A stretch of DNA of 46,983 nt from an uncultured Phascolarctobacterium sp. (GCA_905200645.1 CAJKLD010000021.1:1-46983), one strand, 5' to 3'. Counted from the stretch's first letter, positions 25,217 to 34,946 are shown. Program-made: numbers and translations. Notes: generated by a model not told the origin, from the sequence alone.

Positions 25217-27046
25217 TTACTCAACAGTGACACTCTTAGCCAGGTTACGCGGTTTATCAACATCACAGCCGCGGGTAAGAGCTGCATAATATGCAAGCAG
25301 CTGCAAGGGCAGCACTGCCAGCAGAGGAGCTAAATATTTATCAGTCTTAGGAATATAAATTACGTGGTCGGCATATTTTGCCAAGGAAGTGTCGCCTTCA
25401 AAGCCGATAGCTATAACCACTGCTTCGCGAGCCTTAACCTCCTGCAAATTGCTGACGGTTTTGTCGTAAACATCCATTTGCGTTGCCAGCACAATTACGG
25501 GCACGCCGGAAACAATCAAAGCCAAGGTGCCGTGCTTCAATTCGCCGGCAGCATAAGCCTCCGCATGGATGTAAGAAATTTCTTTGAGCTTCAGCGCGCC
25601 TTCCAAAGCCACCGCGTAATCCAAGCTGCGTCCCAAGAAGAAAGCGTCCTCGCAGGAGCCGTATTCACGAGCGAAAACCTTAATTTGGTCTACGTTCTCC
25701 AGCATTTGATGAATCTGCTCCGGCACAAAGGTTAAGCCATGAGCCAATTCCTTAGCTTTTGCTTCCGCCAAGGAGCCGCGCAGTTTGCCAATATAAACTG
25801 CCAGCATCAGCATAGCCAACAGCTGAGTGGTGTAAGCTTTAGTGGAGGCTACGGCAATTTCCGGACCTGCGTAGGTGTAAACAACTTGGTCTGCTTCGCG
25901 GGCAATGGAGCTGCCTACAACATTGGTAACTGCCAAAGTACGGGAGCCAAGACGTTTTGCCTCGCGCAGCGCTGCCAAAGTATCGGAGGTTTCGCCGCTC
26001 TGACTGATAACGATAGTCAAGCTGCTGCCGTCAACCAAAGGATCTCGATAACGGAATTCGCTGGCAATATCCACTTCAACCGGCACACGCGCCAGCTGCT
26101 CCAAATAATATTTGCCGACAATGCCTGCATGATAAGCAGTACCGCAGGCAACGATGAAAATTTTGTTAATGCCGCTCATTTCCTCGGACGTCCAATTCAG
26201 CTCAGGGAAGCTGACGGCTTCTTGTTCAGCGTCCAAGCGCCCGGTCATGGTATCACGCATGGCTTTAGGCTGTTCGTAAATTTCCTTCAGCATAAAATGT
26301 TCAAAGCCGCCCTTTTCAGCTGCTTCGGCATTCCAATTTACTTCAAAAACCTTTTTGCTGATCGGCATACCGTTAATATCCTGCACCCAAACGCCATCAG
26401 CAGTTACGGTAGCTATTTCGCCGTCGCTCATAATAAAGGTACGGCGGGTATGGTTAATAATAGCCGGAATATCGGAAGCGATAAAATTTTCGCCTTCACC
26501 CAAACCAATTACCAGCGGGTTATCTTTTTTAGTACAGATAATCTTATCAGGATCAGCTTGGCACATAAATACTAAGCTATAAGAACCTTTGATTAAATGC
26601 AGCACCTTTTTAACGGTTTCTTCAAAATCGCCGGTATATTGATCTGCCATCAAATGAGCCACTACTTCCGTATCTGTTTCGGAAACAAAAGCATGACCTT
26701 TGGCAATCAATTCTTCTTTTAATTTTAAATAGTTTTCAATAATACCGTTATGAACAACAACAAATTTGCCGCTGCTGTCGGTGTGGGGATGAGCATTTCT
26801 GTCCGACGGACGGCCATGAGTTGCCCAGCGGGTATGCCCAATACCCATGGTGCCCTCGGGCATACTGCCTGCCAGCTTTTGCCGCAGCGCGTCTAAGCGT
26901 CCTACGGATTTTTCCACACGAATAGCGCCTTTTTCCATAACGGCGATGCCGGCAGAATCATAGCCGCGGTACTCCAATTTGCTCATGCCGTCCAACAAAA
27001 AGGGCGCAGCCTGCTTACTGCCAATGTAACCTACGATACCACACAT
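25217..27046 (-). CDS. glmS: Glutamine-fructose-6-phosphate aminotransferase
   Basis: The 609-residue enzyme makes glucosamine-6-phosphate, the first step to UDP-GlcNAc. It begins MCGIVGYIG, so the catalytic N-terminal Cys is exposed after Met removal; the glutaminase domain is followed by two SIS domains (SQSGETSDT, CGTAYHAG) and ends KSVTVE. Length is standard. Expression is controlled by the glmS ribozyme directly upstream, and GlmM, which acts on the product, is encoded next door. Confidence 0.98.
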   Translation of the reverse strand: MCGIVGYIGSKQAAPFLLDGMSKLEYRGYDSAGIAVMEKGAIRVEKSVGRLDALRQKLAGSMPEGTMGIGHTRWATHGRPSDRNAHPHTDSSGKFVVVHNGIIENYLKLKEELIAKGHAFVSETDTEVVAHLMADQYTGDFEETVKKVLHLIKGSYSLVFMCQADPDKIICTKKDNPLVIGLGEGENFIASDIPAIINHTRRTFIMSDGEIATVTADGVWVQDINGMPISKKVFEVNWNAEAAEKGGFEHFMLKEIYEQPKAMRDTMTGRLDAEQEAVSFPELNWTSEEMSGINKIFIVACGTAYHAGIVGKYYLEQLARVPVEVDIASEFRYRDPLVDGSSLTIVISQSGETSDTLAALREAKRLGSRTLAVTNVVGSSIAREADQVVYTYAGPEIAVASTKAYTTQLLAMLMLAVYIGKLRGSLAEAKAKELAHGLTFVPEQIHQMLENVDQIKVFAREYGSCEDAFFLGRSLDYAVALEGALKLKEISYIHAEAYAAGELKHGTLALIVSGVPVIVLATQMDVYDKTVSNLQEVKAREAVVIAIGFEGDTSLAKYADHVIYIPKTDKYLAPLLAVLPLQLLAYYAALTRGCDVDKPRNLAKSVTVE

Positions 27047-27074
27047 TTGAGTATCCTCCTTAAAAATATTTGCT

Positions 27075-27211
27075 ATTCTGCTGCGGGAATTTTATCTCCG
27101 CCGTTACCGACGGGCTTTGTATCCAGCTTGCGGCCTGCAGCCGGCCGTGAGGCATCCGCTGACTTATCGATAACCTCATTCCTCGTCTGCCGCTAATGCG
27201 GCACCTGCGCT
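27075..27211 (-). ncRNA. glmS ribozyme (GlcN6P-activated riboswitch)
   Basis: The minus strand shows the ribozyme core: the cleavage site at A27211/G27210 (AGAGCGCAGG), then GACGAGGAATGAGG and GCGGATGCCTC, then the P3/P4 helices to about 27075. These blocks match the conserved glmS ribozyme. GlcN6P, the enzyme product, activates self-cleavage and so lowers glmS mRNA. The 3' boundary is approximate. Confidence 0.93.
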
Positions 27212-27283
27212 CTGTCACTTATCTGCCAAAGGCATACAATATGCCGCGCAGGCAGCAATTCCCACGCGGCACACCTTTGTGAC
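27212..27283 (-). other. Structured leader upstream of the glmS ribozyme
   Basis: The transcribed leader before the cleavage site can fold by GTCAC/GTGAC ends and TGCCGCG/CGCGGCA inside. It would be released by ribozyme cleavage as a short structured RNA. Confidence 0.5.
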
Positions 27284-27290
27284 TATATTT

Positions 27291-27319
27291 ATTTTACAAT
27301 ATTATAGTAATTTGGTCAA
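27291..27319 (-). promoter_or_regulatory. Promoter of glmS
   Basis: TTGACC (27314-27319), 17 bases and TAAAAT (27291-27296) on the minus strand, between glmM and the ribozyme leader. Confidence 0.7.
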
Positions 27320-27354
27320 GAAAACGTAGGTGAATTAATTATGGCGTGACTGCG

Positions 27355-28695
27355 TTACGCCAGCTCTGCTACAACAACCTCGCCAATGGCGCTGGCAATT
27401 TGCTCCAAACGCTCTTGGTTGGGTCCCTCTGCCATCACGCGAATCAAAGGCTCGGTACCGCTGGCGCGCACCAAAATCTGACCGTTTTCGCCCAGCTCAT
27501 CCTGATATTTCTTGATAACCTCTTGGATAGCAGCTCTTTCCTGCCAGCCATTTTTATCCTTCACGCGCACGTTCAGCAGCACTTGGGGATATTTGGTCAT
27601 CACAGCGCCCAGCTCGGACAGGGGCTTGTTATTTTTCACCATGGCACACAAAAGCTGTACGGCAGTTAAAATACCGTCGCCAGTCTTAGCAAACTCGGAA
27701 AAAATAATATGACCGGACTGCTCGCCGCCGATAGAATAATTATGCTTGAGCATTTCTTCCAAAACATAACGGTCGCCTACGGCAGTTTTGCAGGTTTTGC
27801 CGCCGTGAGCTTTCATTGCCTGATGCAGACCCACGTTGCTCATTACGGTTACTACCAGCATATTGTCCTGCAATTTTTTGCGCTTCATCAGCTCCAAAGC
27901 GCAGATAAGCATAATTTGGTCGCCGTCCAAAGTATCGCCGTTTTCATCTACAGCCAGACAACGGTCGGCATCGCCGTCGTTGGCTATGCCCACATGAGCG
28001 CCAACTTCTACCACCTTTTGCTGTAAAGCTTCCAAATGGGTGGACCCGCAGCCGTTATTAATATTGATACCGTTAGGCTCGTTAAAAATAGTAATAACCT
28101 CGGCGCCCAAGCTGCGCAGAATAACCGGCGCAATTTGACTGTTAGCGCCGTTGGAGCAGTCCATAACTACTTTTAAGCCCTTTAAATCCGCATAGGCAGT
28201 CCCCAAAATATGCTTAATATACAGCTCTGCCAAATTATCCTCATGCACAATGCTGCCCACGCTGCTGCCGCTTACTGCTTTACTGTAATCAATGGGAGTT
28301 TTGACAATAGCTTCAATTTCGTCTTCTACGGCATCAGGCAGCTTATGACCTGTGCGGGAGAAAAACTTAATGCCGTTATCCTCAAAAGGATTGTGCGAAG
28401 CGGAAATTACCACGCCTGCATTTGCTTTGACTACCGAAGTAAGAAAAGAAACAGCAGGAGTAGGCATTACTCCCAAAAGATGCGCGTTACCGCCTGCACT
28501 GCAAATGCCTGCTGCCAAAGCAGCTTCCAGCATTTGACCGCTGCGGCGGGTATCGCGGCCGATAATAATTTTGGGCGCGCTGCCCTCTCTGCTAAAATAT
28601 TTTGCTGCCGCATAGCCTAATTTAAAAGCCAGCTCCGGCGTAAGCTCTACATTAGCCACACCGCGGACACCATCTGTACCAAACATTCTTGCCAT
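27355..28695 (-). CDS. glmM: Phosphoglucosamine mutase
   Basis: The 446-residue enzyme interconverts GlcN-6-P and GlcN-1-P. It begins MFGTDGVRG, has the active-site SASHNP (phosphoserine S100), the Mg2+ loop DGDADRC and the sugar-binding GGEQSGH, and ends with the phosphate-binding RASGTEPLIRVM loop. It is the last gene of the lepA-cdaA-cdaR cluster. Linkage with cdaA/cdaR is a conserved Firmicutes feature, and GlmM is known in some species to inhibit CdaA. Confidence 0.98.
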   Translation of the reverse strand: MARMFGTDGVRGVANVELTPELAFKLGYAAAKYFSREGSAPKIIIGRDTRRSGQMLEAALAAGICSAGGNAHLLGVMPTPAVSFLTSVVKANAGVVISASHNPFEDNGIKFFSRTGHKLPDAVEDEIEAIVKTPIDYSKAVSGSSVGSIVHEDNLAELYIKHILGTAYADLKGLKVVMDCSNGANSQIAPVILRSLGAEVITIFNEPNGININNGCGSTHLEALQQKVVEVGAHVGIANDGDADRCLAVDENGDTLDGDQIMLICALELMKRKKLQDNMLVVTVMSNVGLHQAMKAHGGKTCKTAVGDRYVLEEMLKHNYSIGGEQSGHIIFSEFAKTGDGILTAVQLLCAMVKNNKPLSELGAVMTKYPQVLLNVRVKDKNGWQERAAIQEVIKKYQDELGENGQILVRASGTEPLIRVMAEGPNQERLEQIASAIGEVVVAELA

Positions 28696-28792
28696 AATTT
28701 TTATCCTCCCTAAAATCTATTTTTCCGCTCCCTTGTTAGCGATAAGATTTATTTTACAAACTGCCTGATTAAAGCAGCGTCTGCTAAACTTT

Positions 28793-30400
28793 TTACTTAA
28801 ACGGCGCAAAACGCTTTATAATTGCCCGCGCTACATGGTAACCGTCCAAAGCCGCGCTCATAATACCGCCGGCATAGCCTGCCCCCTCGCCGCAGGGATA
28901 AAGCAAATCGTGCGTAACCGACACTAAGCTTATTTTATCGCGCTCAATGCGTACCGGTGCAGAGGTTCTAGTTTCCACACCTGTGAGCATCGCGCCGCCA
29001 TCGGCGTAGCCTGTCAGCTTGCAGCCAAAATTTTCTATGCCTAAACGCAAAGTATCCGTCACAAACCGCGGCAAAACTTTATCTAACTCGCAGGCAATTA
29101 AACCCGGACGGTAAGAACCCTGCATTAAACCGTTCAAAGACGGAGCGCTCTGTGCCAAAAAGCTTGCCAAATTCTGCGCGGGAGCGTGATAATTTGCTCC
29201 GCCAAATTCATACGCCAGACGTTCATATTTACGCTGAAATTCTACTCCGGCTAAAGGCCCTGCGCCAAAATCTGCCGCGCTTACATTCACCACCAGCGCG
29301 CTGTTGGCAATGCCGCTGTCGCGCTTAAACATACTCATACCGTTAACAACTACGCCGCCGGGTTCCGACGCCGCAGCCACAACCTGTCCTCCCGGACACA
29401 TACAAAAAGAATAAGCTGTACGCGTTTTATCCGGCGTATGATAGACCAGCGCATAATCGGCCGCTCCCAACAAATGATTGCCGGCAAAGCTGCCGTACTG
29501 CGCTTTATCAATCAGCTCCTGCGGATGCTCAATGCGCACGCCAATAGCAAAGGGCTTACCAGTAATACCCACGCCATCCCGCGCCAGCATAGCGTAGGTA
29601 TCGCGAGCGCTGTGACCGCAGGCCAGCACCACGGCTCCGGCTTCCAGCCGTTCACCGTCTGCCAAAACTACGCCGCGCACAAAATTTTGCTGCACAAGTA
29701 AATCGGTCACATGAGCTTCATAGCGAATACTGCCGCCTAAAGCGCAGATGCGCCTGCTCAAACCGGTTACCATGGCGCGCAGCTTATCCGTGCCAACGTG
29801 AGGCTTATGCTCCCAAAGAATATTTTCCGGCGCGCCTGCGTCTACAAAAAGCTGCAAAATTTCTGCCATTACCGGGTCATTTACTCTGGTAGTAAGCTTG
29901 CCGTCCGAAAAAGTTCCGGCGCCGCCCTCGCCAAACTGTACATTGCTTGCCGGGTCAAACTGTCCCGTGCGCCAAAAATGCTGCACATCCTCCACTCTTT
30001 GCGCCACTGGTTTGCCTCGCTCCAGCAAAATTGGTTTATACCCATATTCTGCCAGCTGCAAGGCCGCCAAAAGTCCGGCAGGCCCCGCGCCAATCACCAC
30101 AGGCGGCGCTGACAAGGGCAAACTGCCCGGCTTGACCTGCTCTTGGACAGGATTTTCAAACCTTGTTATATCCTTATCCGCCAAAAGACGCTTGCTTAAA
30201 CGGTTATTAGCGTCAATCTCCGCCAGCACATGATAATTTAGACAAATTTCATTTTTTTTGCGTGCGTCCACCGCTTTGCGCAAAATTTTTACTTCGCCCA
30301 AAGCCTCTTTAGAAACGCCTGTTTTTTTACACACAGCCTGCTCTAAAGTACATTCATGCAGCAGGCTGATACGCACATTATTTATTTTCAGCTTCATCAT
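28793..30400 (-). CDS. FAD-dependent oxidoreductase (COG2509 type)
   Basis: The 535-residue flavoprotein has an N-terminal domain of about 95 residues before the dinucleotide-binding motif VIGAGPAGLLAAL, followed by segments GEGGAGTFSDGKLTTR, ACGHSARDTY and CMCPGGQVVAAASE, and a C-terminal PCGEGAGYAGGI typical of this group. The substrate is unknown. It starts three bases after cdaR and precedes glmM by 97 bases, so it splits the usual cdaR-glmM pair. Confidence 0.88.
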   Translation of the reverse strand: MMKLKINNVRISLLHECTLEQAVCKKTGVSKEALGEVKILRKAVDARKKNEICLNYHVLAEIDANNRLSKRLLADKDITRFENPVQEQVKPGSLPLSAPPVVIGAGPAGLLAALQLAEYGYKPILLERGKPVAQRVEDVQHFWRTGQFDPASNVQFGEGGAGTFSDGKLTTRVNDPVMAEILQLFVDAGAPENILWEHKPHVGTDKLRAMVTGLSRRICALGGSIRYEAHVTDLLVQQNFVRGVVLADGERLEAGAVVLACGHSARDTYAMLARDGVGITGKPFAIGVRIEHPQELIDKAQYGSFAGNHLLGAADYALVYHTPDKTRTAYSFCMCPGGQVVAAASEPGGVVVNGMSMFKRDSGIANSALVVNVSAADFGAGPLAGVEFQRKYERLAYEFGGANYHAPAQNLASFLAQSAPSLNGLMQGSYRPGLIACELDKVLPRFVTDTLRLGIENFGCKLTGYADGGAMLTGVETRTSAPVRIERDKISLVSVTHDLLYPCGEGAGYAGGIMSAALDGYHVARAIIKRFAPFK

Positions 30401-30403
30401 TTA

Positions 30404-31333
30404 TCAGCTTTGCCTTTCCACAGATAAACGCACCTTGACCGTGCTGACCTCCGGAATAACCTTTTCCGGCAGATCAAGCTCGGCGGCAATTTCTGCACTG
30501 CCCGAAATCTTGCTTACATCCACAGGCTTGGTGTTAATAGCTTTCAAATTTTTCAGCAGGGAAGGCGGCGCCGTAATGCGCACCCTCTCCGGAAGAATTT
30601 CGGTCTTAGTCACTGCTATGCTTTCAGGCAGATTGCCGCTGACCACTAAATTTACAGGAACCTCTACAGACAACATTTGATTTACCATATTAGCCTGCAC
30701 CATAACGCGCGCAGGAATAATTTTCATATTGGGAATATCATAACCGTCGTCGCTAACTGCCACAAGCTCGCTTTCCATTTGGAAGCTTCCCTGATGGTCT
30801 GTAACGTCGATAGGCGCTACTACTTTATTTACCTTTTCGATACGGTGAGTAGCACCACGCAGCGTAACCTCAGCCGGAGTAATTTCGCTGCTGCCGATAG
30901 TCATGTCGCTATTGTTTGCCCCTACCATACGCGTGATAACCGGAACCTTTTTCTCGCTCACCGTATCTACATAAATAGAAACCTCGCTAGGCGCTACCGA
31001 TACCACGTCGCCGTCGCTGAAAGTAACACGCACCGGAATATTCTGCTGGCCTTCGGTAACACTGCGCAGATTTAAAGAAGCGTTCAATTTACTTTCTATA
31101 TTATCGGTAACCTTGCTGCGTGTGCCGCGAATTTTAACAACTACCTTTTCCGGCGCATTAAATACCATCATATTATTAGGCATATTTATTTGCTGCAAAC
31201 GCACTTCCACATTGCGTTCAATAATCGGATTTTGGTCCGTCATCACATAAACCCACAAGCCGCAGGCTACCAGCAGACTCAAAACACGGGCAGCTAAATT
31301 TTCCTTGCGGATTAAATTCTCAAAAAATCTCAT
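30404..31333 (-). CDS. cdaR: CdaR, YbbR-domain regulator of CdaA
   Basis: The 309-residue protein has one N-terminal membrane anchor (about residues 14-32, VLSLLVACGLWVYVM) and about three extracytoplasmic YbbR repeats. CdaR binds and modulates the diadenylate cyclase CdaA in Firmicutes. The ATG overlaps the cdaA stop by four bases, which points to translational coupling. Confidence 0.93.
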   Translation of the reverse strand: MRFFENLIRKENLAARVLSLLVACGLWVYVMTDQNPIIERNVEVRLQQINMPNNMMVFNAPEKVVVKIRGTRSKVTDNIESKLNASLNLRSVTEGQQNIPVRVTFSDGDVVSVAPSEVSIYVDTVSEKKVPVITRMVGANNSDMTIGSSEITPAEVTLRGATHRIEKVNKVVAPIDVTDHQGSFQMESELVAVSDDGYDIPNMKIIPARVMVQANMVNQMLSVEVPVNLVVSGNLPESIAVTKTEILPERVRITAPPSLLKNLKAINTKPVDVSKISGSAEIAAELDLPEKVIPEVSTVKVRLSVERQS

Positions 31334-32169
31334 TTTTTCTCACCGTCCAAGAAGCTTTTGATTTTATCATACAAGGAATCCTTTACTGCTTTACGAGAGC
31401 GGAAAATGGCAGAACGTAAAACCTCTTTTACATCCTCCACTGTCAGATAGCGCATCAATTCGCCATTGCGAGCGATAGAAATAACGCCTGTTTCTTCGCT
31501 GACTACCAATACCATTGCGTCGGACTGCTCAGAGATGCCGATAGCAGCGCGATGGCGGGTGCCAAGCTCCAGACTCAGATTGCGGTTTTCCGTCAGCGGC
31601 AGCAAACAGCAGGCTGCTGCTACGCGGTTGCCACGTATAATCACGGCACCGTCATGCAGAGGCGTATCTTTAACAAAAATATTTTGCAGCAGACCGCTGG
31701 ATACCAAGCCGTCCACAGGCACGCCTGTTTCAATACGCTCCACTAAACCGGTGGCTCTTTCAAAAACCATCAGCGCGCCTACCTTCGCGGCACTCATAGC
31801 TTTCGTCGCCAAAGCTACCGATTCCAGCATATCCTCCAATTCCTGCTCGTTCAGTTCGCTGCTCTTACGGAAAAAGTTACCGCGGCCAATCTGCTCCAAA
31901 GCGCGGCGTAGCTCCGGCTGAAAAACTATGGGCAAAGCAACCATAATCACCGTCATACTTTTTTCCAACAGCCAGCTGATAACCAAAAGATTAAGCCAAC
32001 GGCAGATAATCATAAACAGTACCAGCACCAGCAAACCTTTCACCAAGGTAGCAGCGCGGGTGTTTTTCAACATTAAATATAAACGGTAGAGAAAATAAGC
32101 GACAACGACAATATCGATAATGTCCAAGATACTGATGGTAGCTAAAAGGCTCTGCATCTGTATAATCAT
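31330..32169 (-). CDS. cdaA: Diadenylate cyclase CdaA
   Basis: The 279-residue enzyme makes cyclic di-AMP from two ATP. Three membrane helices lie in the first 85 or so residues, and the DAC domain carries DGA (173-175) and RHRAA (205-209). Product c-di-AMP usually controls K+ uptake and osmotic and cell-wall balance. The TrkA/TrkH pair in this window is a plausible target, which is inference. It follows lepA by 30 bases. Confidence 0.97.
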   Translation of the reverse strand: MIIQMQSLLATISILDIIDIVVVAYFLYRLYLMLKNTRAATLVKGLLVLVLFMIICRWLNLLVISWLLEKSMTVIMVALPIVFQPELRRALEQIGRGNFFRKSSELNEQELEDMLESVALATKAMSAAKVGALMVFERATGLVERIETGVPVDGLVSSGLLQNIFVKDTPLHDGAVIIRGNRVAAACCLLPLTENRNLSLELGTRHRAAIGISEQSDAMVLVVSEETGVISIARNGELMRYLTVEDVKEVLRSAIFRSRKAVKDSLYDKIKSFLDGEKK

Positions 32170-32199
32170 TTTTCTATCACCTGCAATTTTCCTGCAAAA

Positions 32200-33996
32200 C
32201 TAATCCATTTTCAAAATAGCCATAAACGCTTCCTGCGGCAGCTCCACGCTGCCAACTTGTTTCATACGTTTTTTGCCTTCTTTTTGTTTTTCTAACAGCT
32301 TGCGCTTACGACTGATATCGCCGCCGTAGCATTTTGCCAAAACGTCCTTACGCATAGCGCGCACATTTTCCCGGGCAATAACCTTGTTGCCAATAGCAGC
32401 CTGCACAGGAATTTCAAACATTTGCCGCGGAATTAAGCTGCGCAGCTTTTCTACCAACTGACGGCCGCGTACCTGCGCGTTTTCTTTATGTACAATGGCC
32501 GACAAAGCGTCCACTGGCTCGCCGTTCAGCAAAATATCTACCTTCACCAAATTAGAATAACGGTAACCGCTCAATTCGTAATCTAAAGAAGCATAACCGC
32601 GGGTAGCAGATTTTAAACGATCAAAATAATCGAATATAATCTCGCTTAAAGGCAGCGCATAATGAATCATCACACGCGTATCATCCAAATAAGTCATATT
32701 ATCATACTCGCCGCGTTTTTCCTGACTAAGCTCCATAACGGCGCCCACATAATCCTTCGGCACAATAATAGTAGCATTCACGAAAGGTTCTTCTACATGG
32801 TCAATAACAGTGGGGTCGGGAAACAGCGAAGGATTATCGACAATTTCTACATCGCCGTTAGTGCGGAACACTTCATAAATTACGTTAGGCGCAGTGGTAA
32901 TCAAATTAAGATTATACTCGCGCTCCAAACGCTCTTTAATAACGTCCATGTGCAGCAGCCCTAAAAAGCCGCAGCGGAAGCCAAAGCCTAACGCAGAAGA
33001 GGTTTCCGCTTCAAAAACCAAAGAAGCGTCGTTTAACTGCAATTTTTCCAGCGCGTCACGCAGATTATCATAATCAGAATTTTCTACGGGGTAAAGGCCG
33101 CAGTAAACCATGGGCGTCGCCTTGCGATAGCCGGGCAACGCTCTCGCCGCAGGATTATCAGCATCGGTAACAGTATCGCCTACGCGGGCGTCGCGCACAT
33201 TCTTAATGCTGGCGGCAAAAAAGCCAACCTCGCCTTCTTCCAACGTCTCCACATTAACAATGCCCGGTTTAAAATAACCAATCTCGGTAACCTCAAATTC
33301 CGCGCCGGTAGCCATCATGCGAATTTTCATACCTTTTTTAATGCGCCCTTCCATGACGCGGATATAAAGCACAACTCCTTTATAGGAATCAAATTTTGAA
33401 TCGAAAACAAGAGCTTTCAGCGGTGCTTCCACATCTCCCGTCGGCGCAGGAATACGTTCTACAATAGCCTCTAAAACATTTTCAATGCCAACGCCGGTTT
33501 TGGCGCTGCACAGCACAGCGTCGGCAGCATCAATGCCAATAACGTCTTCAATTTCTTTTTTAACATGCTCCGGGTCAGCGCTGGGCAAATCAATTTTATT
33601 GATAACCGGCACAATCTCTAAATCGTTATCCAAAGCCAAATAAACATTAGCCAAGGTCTGCGCTTCAACGCCCTGAGTAGCGTCAATAACTAAAAGCGCA
33701 CCCTCACAGGCAGCCAAAGCGCGGGAAACCTCATAGGTAAAATCGACATGACCGGGAGTATCAATAAAATTCAGCATATATTCTTTGCCGTTATGCGCTT
33801 TGTACATACTGCGCACAGCCTGCGCCTTAATGGTAATACCACGCTCACGCTCCAAATCCATGGAGTCCAAAATTTGTTCCTCCATTTCGCGCTTACTTAA
33901 AGTACCTGTATATTCAATCAATCTGTCGGCCAGGGTAGACTTACCATGATCTATATGGGCAATAATAGAAAAGTTGCGGATATTTTTTTCCATCAT
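32200..33996 (-). CDS. lepA: Elongation factor 4 (LepA)
   Basis: The 598-residue GTPase has G1 AHIDHGKS, G3 DTPGH and G4 NKID, then the EF-G-like domains and the unique C-terminal domain (CYGGDISRKRKLLEKQKEGKKRM). It back-translocates or remodels stalled ribosomes and helps 30S assembly. Two ATGs stand in tandem at the start (33996/33993). It heads the lepA-cdaA-cdaR-oxidoreductase-glmM run. Confidence 0.98.
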   Translation of the reverse strand: MMEKNIRNFSIIAHIDHGKSTLADRLIEYTGTLSKREMEEQILDSMDLERERGITIKAQAVRSMYKAHNGKEYMLNFIDTPGHVDFTYEVSRALAACEGALLVIDATQGVEAQTLANVYLALDNDLEIVPVINKIDLPSADPEHVKKEIEDVIGIDAADAVLCSAKTGVGIENVLEAIVERIPAPTGDVEAPLKALVFDSKFDSYKGVVLYIRVMEGRIKKGMKIRMMATGAEFEVTEIGYFKPGIVNVETLEEGEVGFFAASIKNVRDARVGDTVTDADNPAARALPGYRKATPMVYCGLYPVENSDYDNLRDALEKLQLNDASLVFEAETSSALGFGFRCGFLGLLHMDVIKERLEREYNLNLITTAPNVIYEVFRTNGDVEIVDNPSLFPDPTVIDHVEEPFVNATIIVPKDYVGAVMELSQEKRGEYDNMTYLDDTRVMIHYALPLSEIIFDYFDRLKSATRGYASLDYELSGYRYSNLVKVDILLNGEPVDALSAIVHKENAQVRGRQLVEKLRSLIPRQMFEIPVQAAIGNKVIARENVRAMRKDVLAKCYGGDISRKRKLLEKQKEGKKRMKQVGSVELPQEAFMAILKMD

Positions 33997-34049
33997 AAAA
34001 ATATTCTAAGCTCCTTTTGCAAAATATGTATATTTTATTAGTACTAAAT

Positions 34050-34079
34050 ATTATAACATTTTTCGGTAAAGCCTGTAAA
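34050..34079 (-). promoter_or_regulatory. Promoter of the lepA operon
   Basis: TTTACA (34074-34079), 18 bases and TATAAT (34050-34055) on the minus strand, about 55 bases before lepA. Confidence 0.65.
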
Positions 34080-34147
34080 TAACAAAGAAGCTAAACAGTG
34101 TTATTCCCGTGCGCTTCTTTATCGGTGCAAATATTTTTTCAAAACGC

Positions 34148-34176
34148 TTGCACTACCAGCGTGAATATGATAGAAT
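34148..34176 (+). promoter_or_regulatory. Promoter of rpsT
   Basis: TTGCAC (34148-34153), 17 bases and an extended -10 TGATAGAAT (TAGAAT at 34171-34176) on the plus strand, divergent from the lepA promoter. Confidence 0.7.
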
Positions 34177-34211
34177 ATTGCAGTACAAGAATTATCAGGA
34201 GGTGAAATTCG

Positions 34212-34475
34212 TTGCCGAACATTAAATCTTCCATCCGCAGTGTAAAAACCGATGCAGAACGTCGCGCTAAAAACGCTCCGGTTAAAGCAGCTCTGCGCAA
34301 TGCTTCACGCAAAGTAACTGCTATGACTGAAACCGCAGCTAAAGAAGACGCTCAAGCTACTTTGGCTGTTGCTTCCGGTTTGCTCGATAAAGCAGCTCGC
34401 AAAGGTATTATCCATAAGAATGCTGCAGCTCGCAAAAAATCTAGACTTGCAAAAAAAGTTAACGCTATGGCTTAA
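34212..34475 (+). CDS. rpsT: 30S ribosomal protein S20
   Basis: This 87-residue, Lys/Arg/Ala-rich helical protein matches S20 (PNIKSSIRSVKTDAERRAKN; HKNAAARKKSRLAKKVN). It binds 16S rRNA early in 30S assembly. It starts at TTG with GGAGGTGA upstream. It is a single-gene unit on the plus strand, closed by the terminator at 34490-34515. Confidence 0.97.
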   Translation: MPNIKSSIRSVKTDAERRAKNAPVKAALRNASRKVTAMTETAAKEDAQATLAVASGLLDKAARKGIIHKNAAARKKSRLAKKVNAMA

Positions 34476-34489
34476 TTTTTACAAGACTA

Positions 34490-34517
34490 ACCTGCTCTAA
34501 GGAGCAGGTTTTTTTGT
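34490..34517 (+). terminator. Terminator of rpsT
   Basis: AACCTGCTC (34490-34498) pairs with GAGCAGGTT (34503-34511), followed by a T-run. Confidence 0.9.
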
Positions 34518-34659
34518 TGCCTTTTTGGTGAACGCTTGTTCCAGGAAAATTTTGTGACATAAAGGATTGCTCATATATTATTGAAGTTGGCGTTAAGAAA
34601 GCGAGTTAAGCGAGTGATAATATTATCGCCTTAATCATAAAAGCACTTATAAAAACAAA

Positions 34660-34685
34660 AAGACCTCCTATTTCTAGGAAGTCTT
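34660..34685 (-). terminator. Terminator of the tRNA operon
   Basis: On the minus strand AAGACTTCCT pairs with AGGAGGTCTT with a short loop and a following TTTTTG run, ten bases after tRNA-Thr. Confidence 0.8.
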
Positions 34686-34694
34686 ACTTGCATC

Positions 34695-34770
34695 TGGAGC
34701 TGATGACCAGGATTGAACTGGTGACCTTATCCTTACCAAGGATACGCTCTGCCGACTGAGCTACATCAGC
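34695..34770 (-). tRNA. tRNA-Thr (GGT)
   Basis: A 76-base cloverleaf starts GCTGATG, with anticodon loop TTGGTAA (anticodon GGT) and T-loop TTCAATC, and ends with encoded CCA. It reads ACC/ACT and is a likely ligand for the thrS T-box in this window. Confidence 0.95.
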
Positions 34771-34779
34771 ATATTAAAT

Positions 34780-34855
<76 letters not shown>

Positions 34856-34863
34856 ATGAAAGT

Positions 34864-34940
34864 TGGTGGCGGCGCACGGATTCGAACCGCGGACACTGCG
34901 GGTATGAACCGCATGCTCTAGCCAACTGAGCTACGCCGCC
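34864..34940 (-). tRNA. Elongator tRNA-Met (CAT)
   Basis: The 77-base tRNA has acceptor GGCGGCG, anticodon loop TTCATAC (CAT) and encoded CCA. The loop TTCATAC fits elongator Met better than the lysidine-type Ile tRNA. Confidence 0.88.
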
Positions 34941-34946
34941 AAATGT

